Source: an uncultured Clostridia bacterium
GTDB taxonomy: Bacteria > Bacillota > Clostridia > Christensenellales > Aristaeellaceae
DNA length: 64,000 bases
Assembly: GCA_934675735.1 (NCBI GenBank)
Contig: CAKURR010000001.1
Location: forward strand, 248,001-312,000
Direction of reading: 5' to 3'
In this document: piece after piece, positions 7,618-14,767 of the stretch
How positions within the stretch are numbered: the first letter of the stretch is position 1
Layout of the letters: every line of letters starts with the position of its first letter
Program-made: the position numbers and the translations under genes
The notes under the pieces: generated by a model
What the model was told of the DNA's origin: nothing
Database searches by the model: none
What the model saw: only the letters and a program-made list of their open reading frames with translations

Positions 7618-9728
7618 TGGGTGATATTATGAAGCTTGCGCTCCGTCTGTTCATCTTTGCGCTTGTCGCCTCCGTGCTGCTGGCCATCACCAACGAAGTC
7701 ACCAAGGGCCCGATCGAGGCGCAGAAGCTGGCTTCCAAGATGACCGCTTTGAACACGGTTCTGCCGGGCTGCGAGTACGAGCAGATTGAGTATGAAGGCA
7801 TTGCCGAGGACAGCGTGCTCGATGAAATCTTCATCGGTAAGAACGCTGACGGCAGCATCAAGGGCTATGCCCTGACCGCGAACCCGCAGGGCTACGGCGG
7901 AGAAATCCCGATTACGCTCGGCGTGAGCGTGGACGGCTATGCGACGCAGGTTTACGTCGGCTCCCTTCAGGAGACGCAGGGCCTGGGCAGCCGCGTAGGA
8001 GACGACGCGTTCAAGGAGCAGTTCATCGCGATTGCGGCTGACCCCGACACGCTGCGCAACGATGTGGATACCATCGCTGGCGCGACCATCTCTTCCAGCG
8101 CGTTTGTGAACGCCGTGCAGGAGATGCTGACCTACACCAAGAACACGCTCGGCATTGAGCCGCACGCGGGCGATAAGGATGCGATTCTGGCCGAAGCGGC
8201 TGCCGTCAACGGCGGCGACGCGGGCGAGGATGTTCCGGTTGAGACCACCATGGGCACTTACGATGTGACCGGCTTTGCGCCGTTCCAGGTCGAAGTGACG
8301 GTGGACAGCAACGGTAAGATTGTTTCCGTCGTTGTGCCCGAGAACAATGAGACTGCGGGCTTCGGCGCTGACCTGATTGCCGACCAGAGCGTGTTTGACG
8401 CGCTGGTGGGTCAGGACATCACGACTGCGCAGATTGACGTGAAGGCCGGCGCGACACTGACCAGCAACGCCATCAACGATGCGCTCAAGCAGGCTGCGGC
8501 TTCCGGTGAGGCCGAAGGCGGCGCAAAGACCTATGATGTGACCGGTTTCGGCCCGTTCAAGGTTGCGATTGAGCTGGATGACGCGGGTAAGATTGTCTCT
8601 GTCACCGTTCCGGAAAACAATGAGACCCCGGGTCTCGGCGCGGATCTCCTCGCCGACCAGGGCATCTTTGATGCGCTCGTGGGTCAGGATATCGCGTCGG
8701 CGCAGATTGACGTGAAGAGTGGCGTGACGCTGACCAGCAACGCTGTCAACGACGCGCTCAAGCAGGCTGCGGCCGACTTCGGCGGCGGCGCGGAAGCCGC
8801 TCCGGCAGTGGCGGGCGATCCCTACACCGTAAAGGGCATGAACAAGTTCACGCTGTATGTCGAGGTTGAGGACGGCAAGATTGTTTCCGTCAGCGCCCCG
8901 AACAACAACGAGACGCCGGGCCTTGGCGCGGACATGCTGACCGACGATGCGCTCTCCGCATTGGTCGGCGAGGATTTGGCGACGGCTCAGGTGGATGTGA
9001 AGAGCGGCGTAACGCTGACCAGCAACGCCATTAACGACGCGCTCAGACAGGCTATGGTTGCGAACGGTATCGCCGTGGAAGCTTCCGTTGAAGTGACTGC
9101 GGAAGCGACGGCCGAGCCGACCGCCGAAACGGCTGTCGAGGCGACCGAATCCGAAACGGCGACTGCCGTCGAATACGATGTCACGGGTATCGCGCCGTTC
9201 AAGGTTGCGATTGCCGTGGATGAAAACGGCAAAATCGTGTCTGTCTCCGTGCCCGAGCACAACGAGACCGCAGGCTTTGGCGCTGACCTGATTGCCGACC
9301 AGAGCGTTTTTGACGCGCTGGTGGGTCAGGACATTGCGACCGCGCAGATCGATGTGAAGAGCGGTGTGACGCTGACCAGCAACGCCATCAACGACGCGCT
9401 CAAGCAGGCTGCAGCGACTGTCGGCGAGGCTGTTCTCGACGAAAGCGCGACCAGCGATCTGACCGTCGGCACGTATGATGTGACGGGCATTGCGCCGTTC
9501 AAAGTGGAAATCACGCTGGACGGCAACAGCAAAATCGTGTCCGTTTCCGTGCCTGAGCACAACGAGACCGCGGGCTTCGGCGCTGACCTGATTGCCGACC
9601 AGAGCATCTTTGACGCGCTGGTGGGGCAGGATATCGCGTCGGCGCAGATTGACGTGAAGAGCGGCGTGACGCTGACCAGCAACGCCATCAACGACGCGCT
9701 CAAGCAGGCCGCTAAGGAGGTGCAGTAA
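7617..9728 (+). CDS. rnfG: Greatly enlarged RnfG with five extra FMN-binding-like modules
   Basis: RnfG normally is a protein of about 200 residues with one membrane helix and one extracytoplasmic FMN-binding domain whose threonine is flavinylated by ApbE. Here residues 1-195 form that standard unit: membrane helix at about 6-24 and motif DTIAGATISS with Thr157. It is followed by five tandem modules of about 80-100 residues beginning near residues 214, 305, 403, 520 and 620. Each has the pattern YDVTG..PF, GKIVSV, NNET.G.GADL and a D-V-K-[AS]-G-[AV]-T-L-T-S site, giving candidate flavin threonines at 280, 371, 466, 585 and 685. Modules 2-5 read SGVT instead of SGAT. Ala/Glu/Thr-rich linkers separate some modules. 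Total length is 703 residues. The reading frame is intact and coupled to rnfD and rnfE. Domain assignment is firm; flavin loading of the extra modules is inference. Confidence 0.93.
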   Translation: MGDIMKLALRLFIFALVASVLLAITNEVTKGPIEAQKLASKMTALNTVLPGCEYEQIEYEGIAEDSVLDEIFIGKNADGSIKGYALTANPQGYGGEIPITLGVSVDGYATQVYVGSLQETQGLGSRVGDDAFKEQFIAIAADPDTLRNDVDTIAGATISSSAFVNAVQEMLTYTKNTLGIEPHAGDKDAILAEAAAVNGGDAGEDVPVETTMGTYDVTGFAPFQVEVTVDSNGKIVSVVVPENNETAGFGADLIADQSVFDALVGQDITTAQIDVKAGATLTSNAINDALKQAAASGEAEGGAKTYDVTGFGPFKVAIELDDAGKIVSVTVPENNETPGLGADLLADQGIFDALVGQDIASAQIDVKSGVTLTSNAVNDALKQAAADFGGGAEAAPAVAGDPYTVKGMNKFTLYVEVEDGKIVSVSAPNNNETPGLGADMLTDDALSALVGEDLATAQVDVKSGVTLTSNAINDALRQAMVANGIAVEASVEVTAEATAEPTAETAVEATESETATAVEYDVTGIAPFKVAIAVDENGKIVSVSVPEHNETAGFGADLIADQSVFDALVGQDIATAQIDVKSGVTLTSNAINDALKQAAATVGEAVLDESATSDLTVGTYDVTGIAPFKVEITLDGNSKIVSVSVPEHNETAGFGADLIADQSIFDALVGQDIASAQIDVKSGVTLTSNAINDALKQAAKEVQ
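8256..9722 (+). repeat. Five tandem FMN-binding-module repeats inside rnfG
   Basis: Coding repeats start at about 8256, 8529, 8823, 9174 and 9474. They are strongly similar in DNA as well as protein; the stretch coding for DVKSGVTLTSNAINDALKQA recurs nearly base for base near 9351-9412 and 9651-9712, while module 3 is the most divergent. This suggests growth by recent in-frame duplication, and the number of modules may vary between strains. Confidence 0.9.
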
Positions 9729-10325
9729 ATGAAGAAATATGGAAAAATCTTCATGAACGGCATCATTGACGAGAACCCGACGTTCCGCATGGTGCTGGGC
9801 ATGTGCCCGACGCTGGCCATCACGACCGCGGCGAGCAACGGCATTGGCATGGGTCTGGCCGTTACCTTTGTTCTGATTTTCTCGAACCTGGTGATCTCCC
9901 TGCTGCGCAAGGCGATTCCGGATCAGATTCGTATTCCCGCGTTTATCGTGGTTATCGCGACCTTTGTTACCATTGTTCAGCTGATTATCAAAGCGTTCCT
10001 GCCGGCGCTGGATGCGTCGCTGGGCGTGTTTATCCCGCTGATCGTCGTCAACTGCATCATCTTCGGCCGCGCGGAAGCGTTCGCTTTCAAGAACAAGCCG
10101 CTGGCCTCTGCGGTGGACGGCTTGGGCATGGGCCTCGGCTTCACGCTGGCCATCACGCTGATTTCTTCCATCCGCGAGCTGTTCGGCGCGGGCACGCTGT
10201 TCGGCGTGCAGGTCATGCCGGAAAGCTATCTGCCGATGGGTATTCTGGTTAAGCCGGCCGGCGGCTTCATCGTGCTGGGTCTGACCCTTGCGCTGGTGAA
10301 CAAGCTGCTGCCCAAGAAGGCGTAA
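9729..10325 (+). CDS. rnfE: Rnf complex membrane subunit E
   Basis: RnfE is one of the two related inner subunits (with RnfA) that hold an iron-sulfur centre within the membrane and lie on the ion path. The 198-residue product has about six membrane helices and the conserved segments IDENPTFRMVLGMCPTLA and PLIVVNCIIFGRAEAFA, including the two cysteines expected for the cluster. It starts one base after the rnfG stop codon, with AAGGAGG at the end of rnfG serving as ribosome-binding site. Confidence 0.95.
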   Translation: MKKYGKIFMNGIIDENPTFRMVLGMCPTLAITTAASNGIGMGLAVTFVLIFSNLVISLLRKAIPDQIRIPAFIVVIATFVTIVQLIIKAFLPALDASLGVFIPLIVVNCIIFGRAEAFAFKNKPLASAVDGLGMGLGFTLAITLISSIRELFGAGTLFGVQVMPESYLPMGILVKPAGGFIVLGLTLALVNKLLPKKA

Positions 10326-10337
10326 GGAGGAAAGACG

Positions 10338-10913
10338 ATGAATGCAATTCTTACGATCCTGATTGGGTCTATCTTCGTCAACAACTTTGCAATGTCCCGC
10401 TTCTACGGCATCTGCCCGTTTCTGGGCGTTTCCAAGAAGCTGGAGACGGCGTTCGGCATGGGCATGGCGGTTACGTTCGTTATGGCCGTGGCTTCGCTGG
10501 TGGCGTATCTGGTCAATGCGTTCCTGCTCGTCCCGCTGGGACTTGAGTATCTGCAGACCATCGCGTTCATTCTTGTCATTGCCGTGCTGGTGCAGATCGT
10601 CGAAATGGCGATTAAGAAGATGTCCCCGGGCCTGTATCAGGCGCTGGGCGTCTATCTGCCGCTGATTACGACCAACTGCGCCGTGCTGGGCGTTGCGCAG
10701 CTGAACGTGACCGAAGGCTATAACCTGATTCTCTCCGTCGTCAACGGCGTGGCTTCCGCGCTGGGCTATACGCTGTCCATCTGCCTGTTCGCCGGCATCC
10801 GCGAGCGTCTGGCGCTGAACAATATGCCCAAGTGGATGGAGGGCTTCACCGGCGCGATGATTACCGCCGGCCTGATGGCCGTTGCTTTCAACGGCTTCAG
10901 CGGCCTGATCTGA
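10338..10913 (+). CDS. rnfA: Rnf complex membrane subunit A
   Basis: RnfA pairs with RnfE as an inverted-topology homologue in the membrane core of the complex. The 191-residue protein has about six helices and the signature FVNNFAMSRFYGICPFLGVSK, plus YLPLITTNCAVLGVA, with cysteines placed for the shared iron-sulfur centre. GGAGG lies just upstream of ATG 10338, 12 bases after rnfE. Confidence 0.95.
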   Translation: MNAILTILIGSIFVNNFAMSRFYGICPFLGVSKKLETAFGMGMAVTFVMAVASLVAYLVNAFLLVPLGLEYLQTIAFILVIAVLVQIVEMAIKKMSPGLYQALGVYLPLITTNCAVLGVAQLNVTEGYNLILSVVNGVASALGYTLSICLFAGIRERLALNNMPKWMEGFTGAMITAGLMAVAFNGFSGLI

Positions 10914-10938
10914 TCGCAGAGCGAGGGAGGAAACCAAC

Positions 10939-12051
10939 GTGAGTATGAGTGCAATTTTAATTGCCGCGCTTGTCATGAGCGTTCTGGGCTTGCTCTTTGG
11001 CGCGCTGCTGGGCGTCACCGGCCGCGTGTTCAAGGTGCCTGTCAATGAAAAGGCCGAAGCGCTGCGCGAATGCCTGCCGGGCGCGAACTGCGGCGCCTGC
11101 GGCTTCCCCGGCTGCGACGGCTATGCGGCCGCCGTTGCCGAAGGCAAGGCCGAAGTCGGCGCTTGCGCCGTGGGCGGCCCTGCCTGTGCCGCCAAGATGG
11201 GCGAAATCATGGGCGTTTCGGTCAATGCTTCCGTCCGTATGGTGGCTTCCGTGGCCTGTCAGGGCTATGGCGACCACTGCAAGCCGAAGGCCGAGTATCA
11301 GGGCGTGAAGGACTGCGTGGCCGCGTCGCTGGTGAACAACGGCACGAAGGCCTGTCAGTATGCCTGCCTAGGTCTGGGCACCTGCGAGCGCGCCTGCCCG
11401 TTCGACGCGATTCACATCGACCCGATTAAGCAGATTGCCGTGGTGGATGAAGAAAAGTGCCAGAGCTGCAAGAAGTGCGTTGCCGCCTGCCCGCAGCATG
11501 TTCTGTCCATGCGTCCGGCCGGACGCGCGGTGAATGTGGGCTGCCACAATCCCGAAAAGGGTATCGCGCTGAAAGAAAAGTGCGACCGCGCGTGCATCGG
11601 CTGCGAAGCCTGTGTGAAGGCCTGTAACTTCGGCGCAATCGAGATGGAGAACGGCGTTCCTAAGATCGATTACGAGAAGTGCGTGGGCTGCATGGCCTGT
11701 GCCGACGCCTGCCCGACCGGTGCGATGGAAGCCGATTTCGAGACCCGCAAAGAGGCTTATATCGACCCAAGCAAGTGCGTGGGCTGCACCATGTGCGCCA
11801 GACAGTGCAAGTTTGATGCCATCGAGGGCGCGCTCAAGCAGCCGCACAAGGTGCTCGGTGCGTGCACGGGCTGCGGCCTGTGCGCGGCGAAGTGCCCGAA
11901 GAAGGCCATCACCATGCGTGACCGCCGCGCTCCGCGCAACAAGCTGGACAAGGTGAAGAAGGCCCCCGCGGCTGCGGCGAAGCCCGCTGCTCCGGCAGCC
12001 GCAAAGCCTGCCGCCCCGGCTGCGCCGAAAGCGCCGACGGAGAACAAGTAA
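10939..12051 (+). CDS. rnfB: Rnf complex polyferredoxin subunit B
   Basis: RnfB accepts electrons from reduced ferredoxin and passes them into the complex. One N-terminal membrane helix (residues 4-25) is followed by the cluster motif CLPGANCGACGFPGCDG, one variant motif (CLGLGTCERACP) and five regular CxxCxxCxxxC ferredoxin motifs, the last being CTGCGLCAAKC. The 370-residue chain ends in an Ala/Pro/Lys-rich tail of about 40 residues, probably unstructured. GTG 10939 is chosen because GGAGG stands 8 bases away; the next ATG (10945) would be 14 away. It is the last gene of the rnf operon. Confidence 0.95.
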   Translation: MSMSAILIAALVMSVLGLLFGALLGVTGRVFKVPVNEKAEALRECLPGANCGACGFPGCDGYAAAVAEGKAEVGACAVGGPACAAKMGEIMGVSVNASVRMVASVACQGYGDHCKPKAEYQGVKDCVAASLVNNGTKACQYACLGLGTCERACPFDAIHIDPIKQIAVVDEEKCQSCKKCVAACPQHVLSMRPAGRAVNVGCHNPEKGIALKEKCDRACIGCEACVKACNFGAIEMENGVPKIDYEKCVGCMACADACPTGAMEADFETRKEAYIDPSKCVGCTMCARQCKFDAIEGALKQPHKVLGACTGCGLCAAKCPKKAITMRDRRAPRNKLDKVKKAPAAAAKPAAPAAAKPAAPAAPKAPTENK

Positions 12052-12070
12052 TCCGCAAATGATAAACAGC

Positions 12071-12115
12071 AAAGAGAGGAAGTCGATTTGTTCGGCCTCT
12101 TCTCTTTCTTTTTTT
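12071..12115 (+). terminator. Terminator of the rnf operon
   Basis: A 10-bp stem AAAGAGAGGA/TCTTCTCTTT with one wobble, followed by CTTTTTTT, 20 bases after the rnfB stop. Confidence 0.8.
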
Positions 12116-12160
12116 CGGAAATTTGACGCGTTTTCCGTCGATAATTTGAATTGAGAAGTC

Positions 12161-12189
12161 TTGCTTTTGTCAAAATCTGCGCGTATAAT
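12161..12189 (+). promoter_or_regulatory. Sigma-A promoter of glyA
   Basis: TTGCTT, 17-base spacer, perfect TATAAT, with the glyA start codon 34 bases further on. No glycine riboswitch or other structured leader fits in the short leader. Confidence 0.75.
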
Positions 12190-12222
12190 AGGTCTATCTT
12201 ATCAAAAAGGCAGGTACGGATT

Positions 12223-13476
12223 ATGATTGATTTCAAATCTATCGAGGCTGTTGACCCTGAGCTTTGCGGCGCGATGCGCAAAGAGCTGACGCGCCAGCGC
12301 GAACACCTTGAATTGATTGCATCCGAGAATTTTGTCAGCGACGCCGTTCTAGCCGCGATGGGTTCTCACCTGACTAATAAATATGCCGAGGGCTACCCCG
12401 GGAAGCGGTATTACGGCGGCTGTCAGTATGTCGATATCGTCGAAGATTTGGCGCGCGAACGGGCCAAGACGCTTTTCGGCGCTGAACATGCAAACGTGCA
12501 GCCGCATTCCGGCGCACAGGCGAACATGGCCGTCTATTTCGCTATGCTCGAGCCGGGCGACACGGTGATGGGCATGAATCTTTCGCACGGCGGCCACCTG
12601 ACGCACGGCAGTCCGGTCAACATGTCCGGCAAATACTTCCATTTCGTGCCTTACGGCGTGACGGACGACGAAGAAGTCATCGATTACGATGCACTGGAAA
12701 AGACGGCGCTTGAAGTCAAGCCGAAGCTGATTGTCGCGGGCGCGTCGGCGTATCCGAGAATCATCGACTTTGCGCGTCTGCGTGAAATTGCGGATAAAGT
12801 CGGTTGCCTGCTGATGGTGGATATGGCGCATATCGCGGGCCTTGTCGCCGCAGGCGAACATCCGAGCCCTGTTCCATATGCCGATTTTGTGACGACGACG
12901 ACGCATAAAACGCTCCGCGGCCCGCGCGGCGGCATGATTCTCTGCAAAGAGAAATATGCCAAAGCGATTGACAAGGCGATTTTCCCCGGCACGCAGGGCG
13001 GCCCGCTGGAACATGTCATCGCGGGCAAGGCCGTCTGCCTGAAAGAAGCCATGAGCCCCGAATTTAAGGCCTATCAACATCAGATTATCCTCAACGCGCG
13101 CGCGATGGCCGATGAATTTACGAAAGAGGGCGTTCGCCTTGTTTCCGGCGGCACAGACAATCACCTGATGCTGCTGGATTTAACGAGCACGGGCGTAACC
13201 GGCAAAGCGCTGGAAGCCATGCTGGGGCAGGCCAACATCACCGTCAACAAGAACACCATTCCGAAAGAAACCCTCAGCCCGTTTGTGACCAGCGGCGTGC
13301 GCATCGGCACGCCTGCGGTGACGACGCGCGGCATGAAGGAAGCGGAGATGAAGCAGATTGCCGCGCTCATCACGAACGTTATTCGTGAAGGCGAAGCGTG
13401 CCTGCCGGAGGTCAAGCGGCAGGTACTTGAAATCTGCGCCAAGCATCCGCTGTATGCCGACTGCGTGCGCGATTAA
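12223..13476 (+). CDS. glyA: Serine hydroxymethyltransferase
   Basis: GlyA converts serine and tetrahydrofolate to glycine and methylene-tetrahydrofolate, the main entry of one-carbon units. The 417-residue product has the PLP-lysine motif TTTTHKTLRGPRGG, the fold type I signature ENFVSDAVLAAMGS and the conserved YPGKRYYGGCQYVD. ATG 12223 gives the canonical length; the open frame upstream runs through the promoter and is not coding. It appears to be monocistronic, with its own promoter and a terminator after it. Confidence 0.97.
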   Translation: MIDFKSIEAVDPELCGAMRKELTRQREHLELIASENFVSDAVLAAMGSHLTNKYAEGYPGKRYYGGCQYVDIVEDLARERAKTLFGAEHANVQPHSGAQANMAVYFAMLEPGDTVMGMNLSHGGHLTHGSPVNMSGKYFHFVPYGVTDDEEVIDYDALEKTALEVKPKLIVAGASAYPRIIDFARLREIADKVGCLLMVDMAHIAGLVAAGEHPSPVPYADFVTTTTHKTLRGPRGGMILCKEKYAKAIDKAIFPGTQGGPLEHVIAGKAVCLKEAMSPEFKAYQHQIILNARAMADEFTKEGVRLVSGGTDNHLMLLDLTSTGVTGKALEAMLGQANITVNKNTIPKETLSPFVTSGVRIGTPAVTTRGMKEAEMKQIAALITNVIREGEACLPEVKRQVLEICAKHPLYADCVRD

Positions 13477-13507
13477 AACAGGTTACAAAAGACGACGTAT
13501 CTGCCGC

Positions 13508-13528
13508 AAGGCGTGCGCCGCCTTTTTT
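13508..13528 (+). terminator. Terminator after glyA
   Basis: AAGGCG, 5-base loop, CGCCTT, then a T run, 31 bases after the glyA stop. Confidence 0.7.
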
Positions 13529-13570
13529 GATGCGGAAAAAACGCATACGTCTCGGCCTGTTTTTGCCGTA

Positions 13571-13600
13571 TTGACAGGCTCAGGGGTTGGGGGGTAAAAT
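13571..13600 (+). promoter_or_regulatory. Sigma-A promoter of the cysteine desulfurase cluster
   Basis: Perfect TTGACA (13571-13576), 18-base spacer, TAAAAT (13595-13600). The following gene starts at 13637 with AAGGAG before it. Confidence 0.65.
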
Positions 13601-13636
13601 ATATAAGATAGGTTTTGACCCGAAGGAGCAGTCGTC

Positions 13637-14749
13637 ATGATTTACTTGGACCATGCGGCAACCACGCCGCTCAGAAAAGAAGCGCTTGAAGCCATGCTTC
13701 CGTATTTCGCGGAGCATGCGGCCAACGCCAACGCGCTGTATGCCGAGGGACGTAGGGCCAGAGCAGCGGTCGATCGGGCGCGGCAGGAGATTGCCGACGC
13801 GATTCACGCCGATGCGGCGGAAATCTATTTCACGGGCGGCGGGTCTGAATCCGACAACTGGGCGCTGTTTGGCGTGATGCGCGCTATGAAGGGGAAAAAA
13901 CACATCATTACCACACAAATCGAACATCACGCCATTCTCAATGCTTGTGCGGCACTGGAATCGCTGGGGTATGACGTCACGTATGTGCCCGTTGACCGAT
14001 ATGGGCATGTTTCACCGCAGAATATCGAAAACGCCGTTCGACCGGAAACAGGTTTGATTTCCGTGATGACAGCCAACAATGAGGTGGGCACGATTCAGCC
14101 GATTGCCGAAATCGCGGAAATCGCCCATGAACACGGCGCGCTCATGCACACCGACGCGGTTCAGGCGGCGGGGCATATTCCGCTTGATGTGAAGACGCTG
14201 GATGTGGACTTGCTTTCGATGGCCGCGCATAAGTTTTACGGGCCGAAGGGAATCGGCGCGCTGTACATTCGAAACGGCGTTAAAATCACCAATTTGATTT
14301 ACGGCGGCGAGCAGGAACGCGGCTTGCGCGCCGGAACGGAAAACACGCCCGCGATTGTCGGCATGGGGGAAGCGCTTATGCTGGCCTGTGCGGAAATGGC
14401 TGAGGAATCTCGCCGCATTGCCAAGCTCCGCGATTTGCTGGAAGGCGAAATCATGCGGCAAATGCCGAACGCAATCGTCAACGGAGACAGGCAGAACCGC
14501 CTGCCCGGTACGCTGCATGTGACCTTCCCCGACGCGGACACCAATATGCTGCTCATGCGGCTGGATATGGAGGGCATTGCGGTTTCGGCGGGAAGCGCGT
14601 GCGCGGCAGGCGCAAGGGAGCGCTCGCATGTCATTCGCGCGATGCATGTGCCCGAGGGCGCGGACGTGCGCTTTTCGCTGGGCGCGGACAACGATGAAAC
14701 GCAGATTCGGCAGACGGCGGAGGCACTGTGCCGGATTTTGAACGGATAA
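13637..14749 (+). CDS. Cysteine desulfurase, NifS/IscS family
   Basis: A PLP enzyme that takes sulfur from cysteine for iron-sulfur clusters or tRNA thiolation. The 370-residue protein starts with the family hallmark YLDHAATTPL, has the PLP lysine in AAHKFYGPKGIGALY and the sulfur-accepting cysteine in SAGSACAAG. No iscU-like scaffold or thiI lies next to it, so the acceptor cannot be told from context. It is the first gene of a close-packed cluster with hflX 18 bases downstream. The Rnf proteins encoded nearby need many iron-sulfur clusters, but a link is speculation. Confidence 0.93.
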   Translation: MIYLDHAATTPLRKEALEAMLPYFAEHAANANALYAEGRRARAAVDRARQEIADAIHADAAEIYFTGGGSESDNWALFGVMRAMKGKKHIITTQIEHHAILNACAALESLGYDVTYVPVDRYGHVSPQNIENAVRPETGLISVMTANNEVGTIQPIAEIAEIAHEHGALMHTDAVQAAGHIPLDVKTLDVDLLSMAAHKFYGPKGIGALYIRNGVKITNLIYGGEQERGLRAGTENTPAIVGMGEALMLACAEMAEESRRIAKLRDLLEGEIMRQMPNAIVNGDRQNRLPGTLHVTFPDADTNMLLMRLDMEGIAVSAGSACAAGARERSHVIRAMHVPEGADVRFSLGADNDETQIRQTAEALCRILNG

Positions 14750-14767
14750 AAGGAGTTTTTGCACCCG

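Noticed and set aside
8256..9722. Regular DNA repeats that might suggest a CRISPR or satellite array
   Set aside because: The period is about 270-350 bases, the repeats are in frame and encode FMN-binding modules; there are no unique spacers or cas genes.
7533..11045. A 1170-codon open frame on the minus strand opposite rnfD-rnfB
   Set aside because: It lies antisense to five well-recognised rnf genes, has Arg/His/Gly-rich composition typical of the complement of GC-rich coding sequence, and repeats only because rnfG repeats. No family match or ribosome-binding site was seen.
12052..12222. Possible glycine or other riboswitch before glyA
   Set aside because: The predicted transcript start is only about 26 bases before the start codon, leaving no room for a structured aptamer; the hairpin there is the rnf terminator.
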